DNA from: Lachnospiraceae bacterium
Lineage (GTDB): Bacteria; Bacillota; Clostridia; Lachnospirales; Lachnospiraceae
Length of the DNA: 37,731 nt
Reading direction: 5' to 3'
Assembly (NCBI GenBank): GCA_024699645.1
Contig: JAILPE010000097.1
Span: 1 to 37,731, forward strand
The translations under genes and the position numbers were made by a program. Below, piece after piece: positions 16,913-26,766 of the stretch. The notes under the pieces are model-generated. The model saw only the letters and a list, made by a program, of their open reading frames with translations. It did no database searches and had not been told where the DNA came from. Within the stretch, counting starts at the first letter, position 1. The number at the start of each line of letters is the position of its first letter.

Positions 16913-18781
16913 TTGAGAAAACTTGCATTAAGTGACGAAATACTCGAAAGCATTGATAAGCCGGCACGATATATCGGGCACGAGATCAATGCCGTTATGA
17001 AAGACACATCAAAGGTGGATATACGCTTTTGTATGTGTTTTCCCGATGTCTATGAAGTAGGAATGTCACATCTCGGCATTATGATCCTTTATGATATGTT
17101 TAACAGGCGTGAAGATACGTACTGTGAAAGAGTCTATTCACCATGGCCCGATCTTGACGCGATCATGAGGGAAAAGCATATCCCTCTGTTTGCCGTTGAA
17201 AGTCAGGATCCCATAAAGGATTTTGATTTCCTCGGGATAACACTTCAGTACGAGATGTGTTACACAAATGTTCTGCAGGTGCTCGATCTTTCGGGTATAC
17301 ATCTTATGGCCGATGAACGCGGTGAGGACGAACCGATCGTTATCGGTGGCGGGCCCTGTGTTTATAACCCCGAGCCTATAGCCGATTTCTTTGATATCTT
17401 TTACATAGGCGAAGGGGAGACTGTGTATTATGAAATGCTTGATACATATAAGCGTATCAAAGCAGAGGGCGGTAAAAGAAAAGATTTCCTCAAGGCCGCT
17501 TCACATATAGAAGGCCTTTACGTACCCTCTCTTTATGAAGTGGAGTACGGGCCGGACGGTCTTATCTCACATTTCGGACCGAAGGATGATGCGCCTGCGA
17601 AGATAAAGAGACAGGTGGTCAAAGACATGTCGGATACCTATTATCCGGAAAAACCGATAGTTCCGTATATAAAAGCAGTTCAGGATCGTGTAACGCTCGA
17701 GATACAGCGGGGCTGCATAAGAGGTTGCAGATTTTGCCAGGCCGGATGGATATACAGACCGGTAAGAGAGAGAAGTCTCGAATTCTTAAAACGATATGCC
17801 ATAGACATGATAAAAAATTCCGGTTACGAGGAGATAAATCTCAGCTCGCTCAGCTCCAGTGATTATACAAAGCTTAAGGAGCTTCTTGATTTCCTTATAA
17901 CGGAGATGGGAAACCGCAAGGTTAATATTTCTCTTCCGTCACTCAGGATCGATGCATTTGCGCTTGATGTAATGGGAAAGGTTCAGGATGTTAAGAAAAG
18001 CTCGATAACATTTGCGCCTGAAGGCGGAACCCAGTATATGCGTGATGTCATTAACAAGGGACTTACCGAGGAACAGATACTTACGGGCGCACTTGATGCG
18101 TTTAAGCTCGGATGGAACAAAGTAAAGCTTTACTTTATGCTCGGACAGCCCTTTGAAAGGGATGAGGATGTCATGGGCATTCCGATCCTTGCCGACAAGA
18201 TCGCCAGAGAATATTATGAAAACATTCCCAAGGCTACGAGAAACGGAAAGGTCGCAATTACTGTAAGCACATCGTATTTTGTTCCGAAGCCTTTTACTCC
18301 GTTCCAATGGGCGGCACAGATCACGCCCGATGAATACCTCAGAAGGAAGAGTCTCCTTCGAAGTACTCTTGCGGAACAGCTTAATGCAAAGAGTATTAAA
18401 TACAACTGGCATGACAGCGATACGTCGATCCTTGAGGGGCTGCTCGCAAGGGGCGACAGGAGGGTCGGAGCCGTTATACTTGAGGCTTATAAGAACGGCG
18501 CGCTTTTTGATGCGTGGACGGATCACTTTGATATGAAGAGATGGACCGACGCTCTCAAAAAAACAGGAATAGATATGGATTTCTATACAACAAGGGAACG
18601 AAGCACCGATGAGATCCTTCCGTGGGATTTTATAGACGCGAGTATATCAAAGAAGTTCCTTGCACGTGAGTATGAAAGGTCTAAGCAGGGGCTTGTAACG
18701 CTCAACTGCCGTCAGAGATGCTCGGCGTGCGGCTGTAATGAGTGGAATACGGGCGTTTGTGTGGAAACGAGAAACAAATAA
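16913..18781 (+). CDS. TIGR03960-type B12-binding/radical SAM protein
   Basis: EIQRGCIRGCRFCQAGWIYRPVRERS radical SAM Cys motif, C-terminal Cys-rich tail; likely TTG start at 16913 after AAAGGAG. Confidence 0.88.
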   Translation: MRKLALSDEILESIDKPARYIGHEINAVMKDTSKVDIRFCMCFPDVYEVGMSHLGIMILYDMFNRREDTYCERVYSPWPDLDAIMREKHIPLFAVESQDPIKDFDFLGITLQYEMCYTNVLQVLDLSGIHLMADERGEDEPIVIGGGPCVYNPEPIADFFDIFYIGEGETVYYEMLDTYKRIKAEGGKRKDFLKAASHIEGLYVPSLYEVEYGPDGLISHFGPKDDAPAKIKRQVVKDMSDTYYPEKPIVPYIKAVQDRVTLEIQRGCIRGCRFCQAGWIYRPVRERSLEFLKRYAIDMIKNSGYEEINLSSLSSSDYTKLKELLDFLITEMGNRKVNISLPSLRIDAFALDVMGKVQDVKKSSITFAPEGGTQYMRDVINKGLTEEQILTGALDAFKLGWNKVKLYFMLGQPFERDEDVMGIPILADKIAREYYENIPKATRNGKVAITVSTSYFVPKPFTPFQWAAQITPDEYLRRKSLLRSTLAEQLNAKSIKYNWHDSDTSILEGLLARGDRRVGAVILEAYKNGALFDAWTDHFDMKRWTDALKKTGIDMDFYTTRERSTDEILPWDFIDASISKKFLAREYERSKQGLVTLNCRQRCSACGCNEWNTGVCVETRNK

Positions 18782-18827
18782 GACCTACAGAGAGAGACTT
18801 GAATTATAGTACAGAACAGGAGGCGCC

Positions 18828-19637
18828 ATGACGCTAAGGATCAGATTTGCCAAGTACGGGGCATTAAGGTTTATCGGACATCTCGATGTGATGAGATACT
18901 TTCAAAAAGTCATCAGACGTGCCGATCTCCCCGTCAGATATTCTCAGGGGTTTACTCCCCATCAGATCATGACGTTTGCCCATCCGCTTTCACTCGGTGT
19001 TTCAAGTGATGCGGAGTATATGGAGGTGGATTTTGCCGAAGAGCTTGATGAGCGTGAGGTTTTTGACAGGATGAGCGCTCAGATGAGCGAAGGGTTTGCA
19101 CTCCTTTCGTGCTCAAAGCTGCCCGAGGTACCCGAAGGAACTCACAGGGACAGCCTTATGTCGCTTGTATCGGCGGCTGAGTATATGATATCATGGAAAG
19201 ACGGATATTCGGAGGTACCCGGCGAGGACAGGCTGCGCGCGGCAATCGGAGAGTTCTTTTCGGGGGAAAGCATTGTAGTTGAAAAGAGTACAAAAAAGAC
19301 GACGGAAGATACGGACATAAAACCGTATATCTACAGGATATATCCGCAGGGAGATGCTTTCCTTGACGCGGAGGATCCGGGATTTTACGGTGATAAGAAC
19401 ATAACAAGGTCTTTTGCCGAAGGAATCGACAATACCGCTCATGCGGACACATTTGAGAACGGAAGAAAATTCTTTGTCTGTGTTGCGTCGGGATCGGCGA
19501 TGAACATTAAGCCGGCACTTGTAACGGAAGCTCTTTGCGGAGTTCTCGGGATTGAGTATAACAGACATGCGTTCGCTCTTCACAGGATGGAGACATATAA
19601 GAGAATCGGAGGGAATCTCGTTCCCCTTGACATGTAA
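18828..19637 (+). CDS. TIGR03936-type / DUF2344 protein
   Basis: RIRFAKYGALRFIGHLDVMRYFQKVIRRADLPVRYSQGFTPHQIMTFAHPLSLGV; directly follows the TIGR03960-type gene as is typical. Confidence 0.88.
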   Translation: MTLRIRFAKYGALRFIGHLDVMRYFQKVIRRADLPVRYSQGFTPHQIMTFAHPLSLGVSSDAEYMEVDFAEELDEREVFDRMSAQMSEGFALLSCSKLPEVPEGTHRDSLMSLVSAAEYMISWKDGYSEVPGEDRLRAAIGEFFSGESIVVEKSTKKTTEDTDIKPYIYRIYPQGDAFLDAEDPGFYGDKNITRSFAEGIDNTAHADTFENGRKFFVCVASGSAMNIKPALVTEALCGVLGIEYNRHAFALHRMETYKRIGGNLVPLDM

Positions 19638-19675
19638 GAAAATCGGAGGGAATCTTGTCCCTCCGGGCAGGTAAG
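19602..19675 (+). repeat. 37-nt tandem duplication spanning a stop codon
   Basis: agaatcggagggaatctcgttccccttgacatgtaag / aaaatcggagggaatcttgtccctccgggcaggtaag. Confidence 0.7.
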
Positions 19676-19686
19676 GAAGGTACAAA

Positions 19687-20868
19687 GTGAAAGATCTGGT
19701 GATCGTTAAAGACAAAGATAAGGTGATCACAAGCTTGTTCGATGGGAACGAGCTTGTTGAAGTACAGATCGAAGACCTTGAGGCAGGGGAGTTACTCGGT
19801 AAGATATATCTCGGAAAGGTTAAAAATATAATATCCAATATAAATGCGGCCTTTGTCGAGATCGAAGGAGGACGGATGTGCTACCTTTCACTTGACGAAG
19901 TCGTTAATCCTGTGTGCGCCGGAGTGTTTCATGACGGACCTTTAAGAGCCGGAGATGAGATCATAGTACAGATCACGAAAGAAGGAAGTGCACTTAAAGC
20001 ACCTCAGGCGACGGCAGATTTTTGCCTTACCGGAAGATATCTCGTTCTTGTTCACGGAAGAAATGTTCTGGGCATCTCGAAAAAGGTTGAGGATCCCGGG
20101 GAGAGAACAAGGCTAAAGTCGATAGTCGGAGATTTTACCCGTGAAAAATGCGGTTTTATAATCAGGACAAATGCGATGTACTGTGACGAAGCCATGTTGA
20201 GAGCTGAAGCGGAAAATCTGCTTGAGGTATATGACAGACTGGTCACCGAGGGTGTTCACAGAAAGCCGTTTTCACTTTTGTACAGAACAAAACCTTCGTA
20301 TATTTGGGCGGTCAGGGATCTTTGCAGTACCGATATCGACAGGATCAGGACAAATGACGAAGAGATCTTTGATTCTGTGATCGAATACATGAAAACAACC
20401 GGACAGGACGACACAGATAAGGTCGAATTATACATTTCGGAGGGACCGCTCGACCTTTGCGGATTATACAAGCTTAAAGATAAGATAGAAGATGCCCTCA
20501 AGGAAAGAGTGTGGCTTGAAAGCGGAGCTTTCCTTGTTATCCAGCCGACTGAGGCATGCACTGTGATCGATGTGAATACGGGCAAGGCCGTCAGTGGCAA
20601 AAAGGGACAACAGGAAACATTTTTCAGGATAAACATCGAGGCCGCCAGAGAAGTGGCAAAGCAGCTCAGACTCAGAAATCTCTCCGGGATCATAATAATA
20701 GATTTTATAGATATGGTCGGCGGGGAACACAGAGAAGCCCTGATGAAAGAGCTCAGGGATCTTTGCAAGGAAGACAGGATACCCACAAGGGTTGTAGATA
20801 TGACGAAACTCAATCTTGTTGAGATCACGAGAAAAAAGACCAGAAAACCCCTTGCACAGCAGGTGTAG
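19687..20868 (+). CDS. rng: Ribonuclease G/E family protein
   Basis: GKIYLGKVKNIISNINAAFVEI S1-like region; AFLVIQPTEACTVIDVNTGKAV; IIIIDFIDMVGGEHREAL; GTG start. Confidence 0.9.
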   Translation: MKDLVIVKDKDKVITSLFDGNELVEVQIEDLEAGELLGKIYLGKVKNIISNINAAFVEIEGGRMCYLSLDEVVNPVCAGVFHDGPLRAGDEIIVQITKEGSALKAPQATADFCLTGRYLVLVHGRNVLGISKKVEDPGERTRLKSIVGDFTREKCGFIIRTNAMYCDEAMLRAEAENLLEVYDRLVTEGVHRKPFSLLYRTKPSYIWAVRDLCSTDIDRIRTNDEEIFDSVIEYMKTTGQDDTDKVELYISEGPLDLCGLYKLKDKIEDALKERVWLESGAFLVIQPTEACTVIDVNTGKAVSGKKGQQETFFRINIEAAREVAKQLRLRNLSGIIIIDFIDMVGGEHREALMKELRDLCKEDRIPTRVVDMTKLNLVEITRKKTRKPLAQQV

Positions 20869-20963
20869 GGCCAAACTCCAACTCATCCGGGAAGCGGGCG
20901 GATAGGCAATGGTTTCGTTTCGTGAAGTAATCATAAACATATCTTCAAGATTTGAAAGATTTC

Positions 20964-20992
20964 TTTACAAAGCGGGTATGTTTAAGTATAAT
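20964..20992 (+). promoter_or_regulatory. Sigma-A promoter upstream of the CheX-like gene
   Basis: TTTACA, 17-nt spacer, TATAAT. Confidence 0.65.
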
Positions 20993-21123
20993 TAGCTACG
21001 GGAGAAGAATTATCCTTAAAGGGGTACAGGTCATCTTGGACTGGCTGTTAACGGGGGACGTTGATCGACATGTATCTCTTAAAAATAGGAAAATGTACTA
21101 TTGAAAGGAGAGTAGCTGAATAT

Positions 21124-22008
21124 ATGGTGAATCAGCTTTTTGGAAACTATCTTGTCAGGAAGGGACTGATAAGTAAGGAGCAGCTCGGACAGGCCATCGA
21201 ATCACAGAAAAAGGTTCGTGTTAAGCTTGGACTCATTGCGGTGTCCGAAAAACTCATGACGGCGGAAGAAGCGGCAGAGGTTAATAAGCTTCAGGCTGTT
21301 ATGGATAAGAGATTCGGTGATATTGCCGTAGAAAAAGGATATCTGACGGATGATCAGGTAGGTCGTCTTCTCGGGCTTCAGGGAAATCAGTATCTTACAT
21401 TTGCTCAGGCAATAACCGATAACGGTTTTATGACTCTTGATGCTTTTGAAAAAGCATTTGTTGATTATCAAAAGGAACTTAACTTTACCGCCACCGATAT
21501 GGACTCAATAAAGTCGGGCGATGCCGACAGGATCGTGCCTCTTTTTGTTCCCGAGGGGACGGATCCCATACAGGTTGAGTATATAAGCGTTGCGGTTAGA
21601 ACGATCATCAGACTTATCGACAGCGATGCTTATATCGGAAGTGCGTCGTGGGGACGCAATGAAAGCTTTGACGGTGCTGCGGTTCAGAACCTCAGAGGAG
21701 ACAGAGCTGCCGGTCTTGCTTTCGGAGGAAACGGTGATTCGCTTCTTTCAATCGCTGAAACATTCGGCAAAGAAGAGTTCCCCGAGGTGGATCTTGATGC
21801 TCTTGATTCTGTTGCTGAATTTATCAACTGTATCAACGGTCTCTTTGCAACGGGTATTGCTTCAAAGATCAAGCTTGACATGCTTCCTCCTTCATACAGA
21901 AACGGACTTGTCAAATTAAGCGCAGATCGCCTTGTTAAGATGCCTGTTAATATTTTAGGACGCGAAGTTATGCTTGTTTGTGCTTTTGGTTCAACTATTT
22001 CAATATAA
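21124..22008 (+). CDS. CheX-like chemotaxis protein with N-terminal GspE/MshE-N-like repeats
   Basis: LVRKGLISKEQLGQAIESQKK / VEKGYLTDDQVGRLLGLQ repeats; C-terminal CheX/CheC-like region (INCINGLFATGIASK); paired with CheY. Confidence 0.65.
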   Translation: MVNQLFGNYLVRKGLISKEQLGQAIESQKKVRVKLGLIAVSEKLMTAEEAAEVNKLQAVMDKRFGDIAVEKGYLTDDQVGRLLGLQGNQYLTFAQAITDNGFMTLDAFEKAFVDYQKELNFTATDMDSIKSGDADRIVPLFVPEGTDPIQVEYISVAVRTIIRLIDSDAYIGSASWGRNESFDGAAVQNLRGDRAAGLAFGGNGDSLLSIAETFGKEEFPEVDLDALDSVAEFINCINGLFATGIASKIKLDMLPPSYRNGLVKLSADRLVKMPVNILGREVMLVCAFGSTISI

Positions 22009-22024
22009 TTAAGGGGGGAAAGAT

Positions 22025-22378
22025 ATGGCTAAGATATTGATCGTGGATGATTCAAGAACCTCACGCAAGGTTTTAAAGACCATCCTCGAAGAGGGAGGAC
22101 ACGAAGTAATAGGTGAGGCAATCGACGGAATGGACGGCCTTACAAAGTTTAAAGAGCTTTCACCCGATATTACAACACTCGATATAACGATGCCTGTTAT
22201 GGACGGACTTCAGGCACTTAAAGCGATCAAAGAAGTTGACAGTGCTGCCAAGATAGTCATGGTTACGGCTGCCGGACAGCACACAAATATGGTTGATGCT
22301 CTTAAGCTCGGCGCATCCGAATTTGTGACCAAGCCTTTTGAGTCAGAAGCTATACTTGCAGTTATCAATAAGATGTGA
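22025..22378 (+). CDS. cheY: CheY-like response regulator
   Basis: ILIVDDSRTSRKVLKTILEEGGHEVIGEAIDG...DITMPVMDG...TAAGQ...KPF; single receiver domain. Confidence 0.9.
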   Translation: MAKILIVDDSRTSRKVLKTILEEGGHEVIGEAIDGMDGLTKFKELSPDITTLDITMPVMDGLQALKAIKEVDSAAKIVMVTAAGQHTNMVDALKLGASEFVTKPFESEAILAVINKM

Positions 22379-22399
22379 TAATAATATAGTTATAAAGAA

Positions 22400-22480
22400 G
22401 ACGATTCCTGACGGATCAGTGGAGTTCACCACGTGGGATCGTCGTATACCGCAAGGTATATTAATGCCGACCGTCTGGGC
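22400..22480 (+). promoter_or_regulatory. ZTP (pfl motif) riboswitch aptamer
   Basis: P1 GACGATTCC/GGGATCGTC; GTGGAGTTCACCACGTGGGA; conserved 3' segment GCCGACCGTCTGGGC; located upstream of pflB. Confidence 0.88.
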
Positions 22481-22516
22481 AACTTCAAAACGAAGTTGCC
22501 CTTCTTTTATTTTCCG
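22477..22516 (+). terminator. Riboswitch expression-platform intrinsic terminator
   Basis: GGGCAACTTC-AAAAC-GAAGTTGCCC followed by TTCTTTTATTTT; 5' arm overlaps the aptamer GGGC. Confidence 0.88.
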
Positions 22517-22571
22517 GAAAAGAAGGGCATGATGATTATTGACCCGGCACATTTAGAAAAGGAGAGAGATC

Positions 22572-24797
22572 ATGGAAGCCTGGAACGGATTTAAGGGTAC
22601 AAAATGGCAGGAAACGATCGATGTAAGAGATTTCATCATGAACAATCACGAGTCATACGAAGGAAACGGAGATTTCCTTGCGGGTGCCACGGAGAGAACG
22701 AAGAAGCTTTCTCATAAGCTTGACGGTCTTTTTGAACTCGAGATGAGATTCGGAGGTGTCCTTGACATCGATACTCAGCATGTAACGTCGCTTTTAAACT
22801 ACAAGCCCGGATACCTTGATAAGGAAAATGAGCTTATTGTAGGTTTACAGACGGACAGACCGCTCAGACGAGGAGTAAATCCTTTCGGTGGTCTCAATAT
22901 GACACGTAAGGCATGTCAGGCATACGGTTATGAGCTTTCGGAAAAAGTGGAGGAAGAATTCCTTTACAGAACGACTCATAATGACGGTGTTTTCCGCGTT
23001 TACAACGAGGAAATACGTAAAGCGCGTCACGCGGGGATAATCACAGGCCTTCCCGATGCTTACGGAAGGGGAAGGATCATCGGCGATTACCGAAGAGTGG
23101 CTCTTTACGGTGTTGACAGACTTATCGAAGAAAAGAAGAAAGACAAAGAAGCTCTTGCAGCAAATCCCTGCGACGCTGAGACGATCAGACGTCTCGAAGA
23201 GCTTTATCAACAGATCAATTTCCTCGGAAAACTCAAGGAAATGGCTCTTCTTTATGAAATCGACATCAGCAAACCCGCAACCGACTCAAAAGAAGCGGTT
23301 CAGTGGCTCTATTTCGGATATCTCGGAGCCATCAAAGAACAGAACGGCGCAGCGATGAGTCTCGGCAGGGTTTCTACATTCCTTGATATTTATTTCCAAA
23401 GAGACTTGCGTGAAGGCAGATATGACGAGACGGCAGTTCAGGAGATAATCGATGATTTTGTCATGAAACTCCGTATGGCAAGACACCTGCGTACCCCCGA
23501 ATATAATGAGCTCTTTGCCGGTGATCCCATGTGGATCACGGAGTCAGTCGGCGGTATGGCGCTTGACGGATCGACGCTTGTTTCAAAGACATCTTTCAGA
23601 ATACTCAACACTCTTTATACGCTCGGACCTTCCGCTGAGCCGAACCTTACGGTGCTTTGGTCGAAAGATCTGCCTGAAGGTTTTAAGGATTTCTGTGCAA
23701 AGGTTTCCTGCGATACACATGCCATCCAGTACGAAAACGATGACCTTATGAGACCGATCTACGGCGACGATTACGGCATCGCCTGCTGTGTTTCGGCTAT
23801 GCGTCTCGGAAAGGACATGCAGTTCTTCGGCGCACGCGCAAATCTTGCAAAGCTTCTTCTGATGAGCCTTAACGGAGGCAAGGACGAGCGTTATGATATG
23901 CAGATCGGACCCGAGATGCCTGTTTATGAAGACGAATACCTTGATTATGACAAGGTCATGGAACGTATGAGCTTTTATCGCGACTGGCTTGCGTCAACAT
24001 ATGTAAAGGCTATGAACATGATCCATTACATGCATGACAAGTATGCATACGAGAAAACACAGATGGCACTTCATGACACCGACGTTCACAGATATATGGC
24101 ATTCGGAGTTGCGGGTCTTTCGGTTCTTACCGATTCGCTCTCTGCGATCAAATATGCCAAGGTTCGTACCATCCGTGATGAAAACGGCCTCATTAAGGAC
24201 TTTGAGACGATTGGCGAATTTCCGTGCTACGGCAATGATGACGACAGGGTAGATATGATCGCCGTAGAACAGACAAAGCTCTTCCTTGAAGCGCTTAAAA
24301 AGAATCCGACTTACAGAAATGCGGAACACACACTGTCTGTTCTTACCATTACGTCCAATGTTATGTACGGAAAGAAAACAGGAAACACGCCGGACGGCAG
24401 AAAAGCCGGGGAACCTTTCGCACCCGGAGCAAACCCCATGCACGGAAGAGACAAGAACGGAGCCCTTGCATCGCTTAATTCGGTTTCAAAGCTTTCGTAT
24501 CAGACATGCAAGGACGGCATCAGCAATACATTCTCGATCATTCCTGCGGCTCTCGGTCATTCGTGGGAAGAGAGAAGGAGCAATCTCATAAACATACTTG
24601 ACGGATATTTCGCTCGGGGAGCGCATCATCTTAATGTCAATGTACTCGACAGAGAACTCCTTATCGATGCAATGAAGAATCCCGAAAAGTATCCGACGCT
24701 TACGATAAGAGTTTCGGGTTATGCGGTTCTCTTCAACAAACTGACACTTGAGCAGAAGAAGGAAGTTATCAGCAGAACATTCCATGAGGGCGTATAA
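22572..24797 (+). CDS. pflB: Formate C-acetyltransferase (pyruvate formate-lyase)
   Basis: Adjacent Cys pair [14 protein letters not shown]; glycyl-radical motif [15 protein letters not shown]. Confidence 0.96.
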   Translation: MEAWNGFKGTKWQETIDVRDFIMNNHESYEGNGDFLAGATERTKKLSHKLDGLFELEMRFGGVLDIDTQHVTSLLNYKPGYLDKENELIVGLQTDRPLRRGVNPFGGLNMTRKACQAYGYELSEKVEEEFLYRTTHNDGVFRVYNEEIRKARHAGIITGLPDAYGRGRIIGDYRRVALYGVDRLIEEKKKDKEALAANPCDAETIRRLEELYQQINFLGKLKEMALLYEIDISKPATDSKEAVQWLYFGYLGAIKEQNGAAMSLGRVSTFLDIYFQRDLREGRYDETAVQEIIDDFVMKLRMARHLRTPEYNELFAGDPMWITESVGGMALDGSTLVSKTSFRILNTLYTLGPSAEPNLTVLWSKDLPEGFKDFCAKVSCDTHAIQYENDDLMRPIYGDDYGIACCVSAMRLGKDMQFFGARANLAKLLLMSLNGGKDERYDMQIGPEMPVYEDEYLDYDKVMERMSFYRDWLASTYVKAMNMIHYMHDKYAYEKTQMALHDTDVHRYMAFGVAGLSVLTDSLSAIKYAKVRTIRDENGLIKDFETIGEFPCYGNDDDRVDMIAVEQTKLFLEALKKNPTYRNAEHTLSVLTITSNVMYGKKTGNTPDGRKAGEPFAPGANPMHGRDKNGALASLNSVSKLSYQTCKDGISNTFSIIPAALGHSWEERRSNLINILDGYFARGAHHLNVNVLDRELLIDAMKNPEKYPTLTIRVSGYAVLFNKLTLEQKKEVISRTFHEGV

Positions 24798-24822
24798 ATC
24801 GGGACCTCAGAGAAAAGGAGCT

Positions 24823-25584
24823 ATGAGCGAAAAAGACAATTTTGTGGATAACGGTTCGTTACAAACAGGTAGAATCCATTCTATAATGAGTATGGGCGGC
24901 GTGGACGGACCCGGCATCAGGTGTGTCGTGTTCCTGCAGGGATGCTCTGTCGGTTGTGCGTACTGTCATAACCCCGACACGTGGACGAGAGAAGGCGGCG
25001 ATCTCATGAGCAGTGATGAGGTCGCTCAAAAAGTCCTTCGCTACAGGACATATTTCGGAAAAAACGGTGGACTTACCGTTTCGGGTGGTGAACCGCTTAT
25101 GCAGGCTGCATTCGTCAGCGAATTATTCGGCCTGATGAAAAAAGAAGGAATATCGACATGCCTTGATACATCGGGGCACGGATGCACGGGTGAAAAACTT
25201 GCCGCGCTCCTGAAGAATACCGACATAACGCTGTGCGATATCAAGTTTACTTCGCAGGAGGACTATAAGCGTTATTCCAACGGATCGCTCGATGTTGTGA
25301 AGAATTTCCTCGAAGAGGCGTCGAAAGCCCACGTGAGGATCTGGATAAGGCATGTTGTGATCCCGGGGATCACAGAAAACGAGGAAGGTATAAAAAGACT
25401 CGTTCGGATCGCTGAGTGTTACGAAGGGGTTGAGCGTATCGAACTGCTTCCGTTTCACAAGATGTGCATTCCGAAATATGAGGCACTCGGCATACCTTTT
25501 CAGCTCGCGGATGTTCCGGAGTGCACAGGAAAACGCATAAAAGAGCTTCAGATGCTGATACCGGAGAAATATGCCGGCGGATAA
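24823..25584 (+). CDS. pflA: Pyruvate formate-lyase activating enzyme
   Basis: GGVDGPGIRCVVFLQGCSVGCAYCHNPDTW; start ATG 24823 after AAAAGGAG. Confidence 0.95.
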   Translation: MSEKDNFVDNGSLQTGRIHSIMSMGGVDGPGIRCVVFLQGCSVGCAYCHNPDTWTREGGDLMSSDEVAQKVLRYRTYFGKNGGLTVSGGEPLMQAAFVSELFGLMKKEGISTCLDTSGHGCTGEKLAALLKNTDITLCDIKFTSQEDYKRYSNGSLDVVKNFLEEASKAHVRIWIRHVVIPGITENEEGIKRLVRIAECYEGVERIELLPFHKMCIPKYEALGIPFQLADVPECTGKRIKELQMLIPEKYAGG

Positions 25585-25621
25585 CAGCCGGCCACCGGGG
25601 AGCACACGGGACTGATGAGAC

Positions 25622-25662
25622 AAATAGAAAAAGCGGCCTTTCCCGACTGCTTTTCTATTTTC
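25622..25662. terminator. Probably bidirectional intrinsic terminator
   Basis: AAATAGAAAAAGC / GCTTTTCTATTTT, A/T tracts on both sides. Confidence 0.65.
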
Positions 25663-25724
25663 ATATTTGCCGGTGCTATGGTATAATCTAAAAGGTTTTG
25701 AATGGTTAATCGGAGGTTTTTAAA

Positions 25725-26696
25725 ATGGATGTCAGAAAACTGATCAAAATTTGTGAAGGTAGACATGTCTACATACAGACGCACAATTTTCCGGACCCCG
25801 ATGCTATTGCATCCGCATATGGTCTCCAAAAGTTGTTTGGACATTTTGGGATCGGATCGACGATCATTTACGTCGGAAAGATCGATAAGATCAGCACAAC
25901 AAAGATGATAGAGATATTTGATATTGAGATGTTCTCACATGACAGCATCTCGGATAAGCTTACAAACGACGATTATATCATCTGCGTTGATTCTCAAAAG
26001 AATGCCGGCAATATCCTTGATGTTACGGGAGAGGAAATCGCCGCGATCGATCATCATCCCACATTTGTACAGGTTGAATACAAATATTTCGATCAAAGGA
26101 TTGTGGGTGCATGTGCTACGATCATAACGGGATATTTTAAAGATCTCGGTATAATACCCGACAAAAACACAGCAACTGCATTGCTCTACGGCATTAAGAT
26201 GGATACGCTTCAGTTCGTGAGAGGCGTAACGCCGGAGGATATTGATGCGTTTAGATTCCTTTTTGATTATATCGATAAGGAATCACTTCTTATGCTTGAA
26301 GGCAATAACATGGAATACAAAGATCTCCAGGCCTACGGTGCAGCAATCGAGAATATACAGCTTTACGGTTGCGCGGGATTTTCCAAAGTTGAATTTGCGT
26401 GTCCCGACGCGCTTATAGCGATACTCTCCGACTTTATCCTTGCTTTGATTGAAGTTGAGGTCGCTATCGTATATAGTGAGAGAGATGACGGTGTGAAGTT
26501 CTCTGTCAGATCCGAAAGAACACAGGTTAATGCCGGTGAGGTTACAAGAAAGGCTCTTGAGGGTATCGGAAGCGGCGGAGGACATGCAGCCATGGCAGGA
26601 GGTTTTGTCACTAAGGAAGCATTTGAAAAGCTTGGCAATTATCCCGACGACGTGATACGCGACAGATTTGTGAAAGCAATGGGAGATAACATCTGA
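25725..26696 (+). CDS. DHH/DHHA1 phosphoesterase (NrnA/pAp phosphatase-like)
   Basis: THNFPDPDAIASAYGL; AAIDHHPTFVQ; GSGGGHAAMAGGFV. Confidence 0.85.
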   Translation: MDVRKLIKICEGRHVYIQTHNFPDPDAIASAYGLQKLFGHFGIGSTIIYVGKIDKISTTKMIEIFDIEMFSHDSISDKLTNDDYIICVDSQKNAGNILDVTGEEIAAIDHHPTFVQVEYKYFDQRIVGACATIITGYFKDLGIIPDKNTATALLYGIKMDTLQFVRGVTPEDIDAFRFLFDYIDKESLLMLEGNNMEYKDLQAYGAAIENIQLYGCAGFSKVEFACPDALIAILSDFILALIEVEVAIVYSERDDGVKFSVRSERTQVNAGEVTRKALEGIGSGGGHAAMAGGFVTKEAFEKLGNYPDDVIRDRFVKAMGDNI

Positions 26697-26766
26697 GCCT
26701 TGAAGAATCTGTGAAAACAGAAAAAGGGCCCGAAGTCAATTTTAAAGAGGTTGAAGAAAGGACTCT

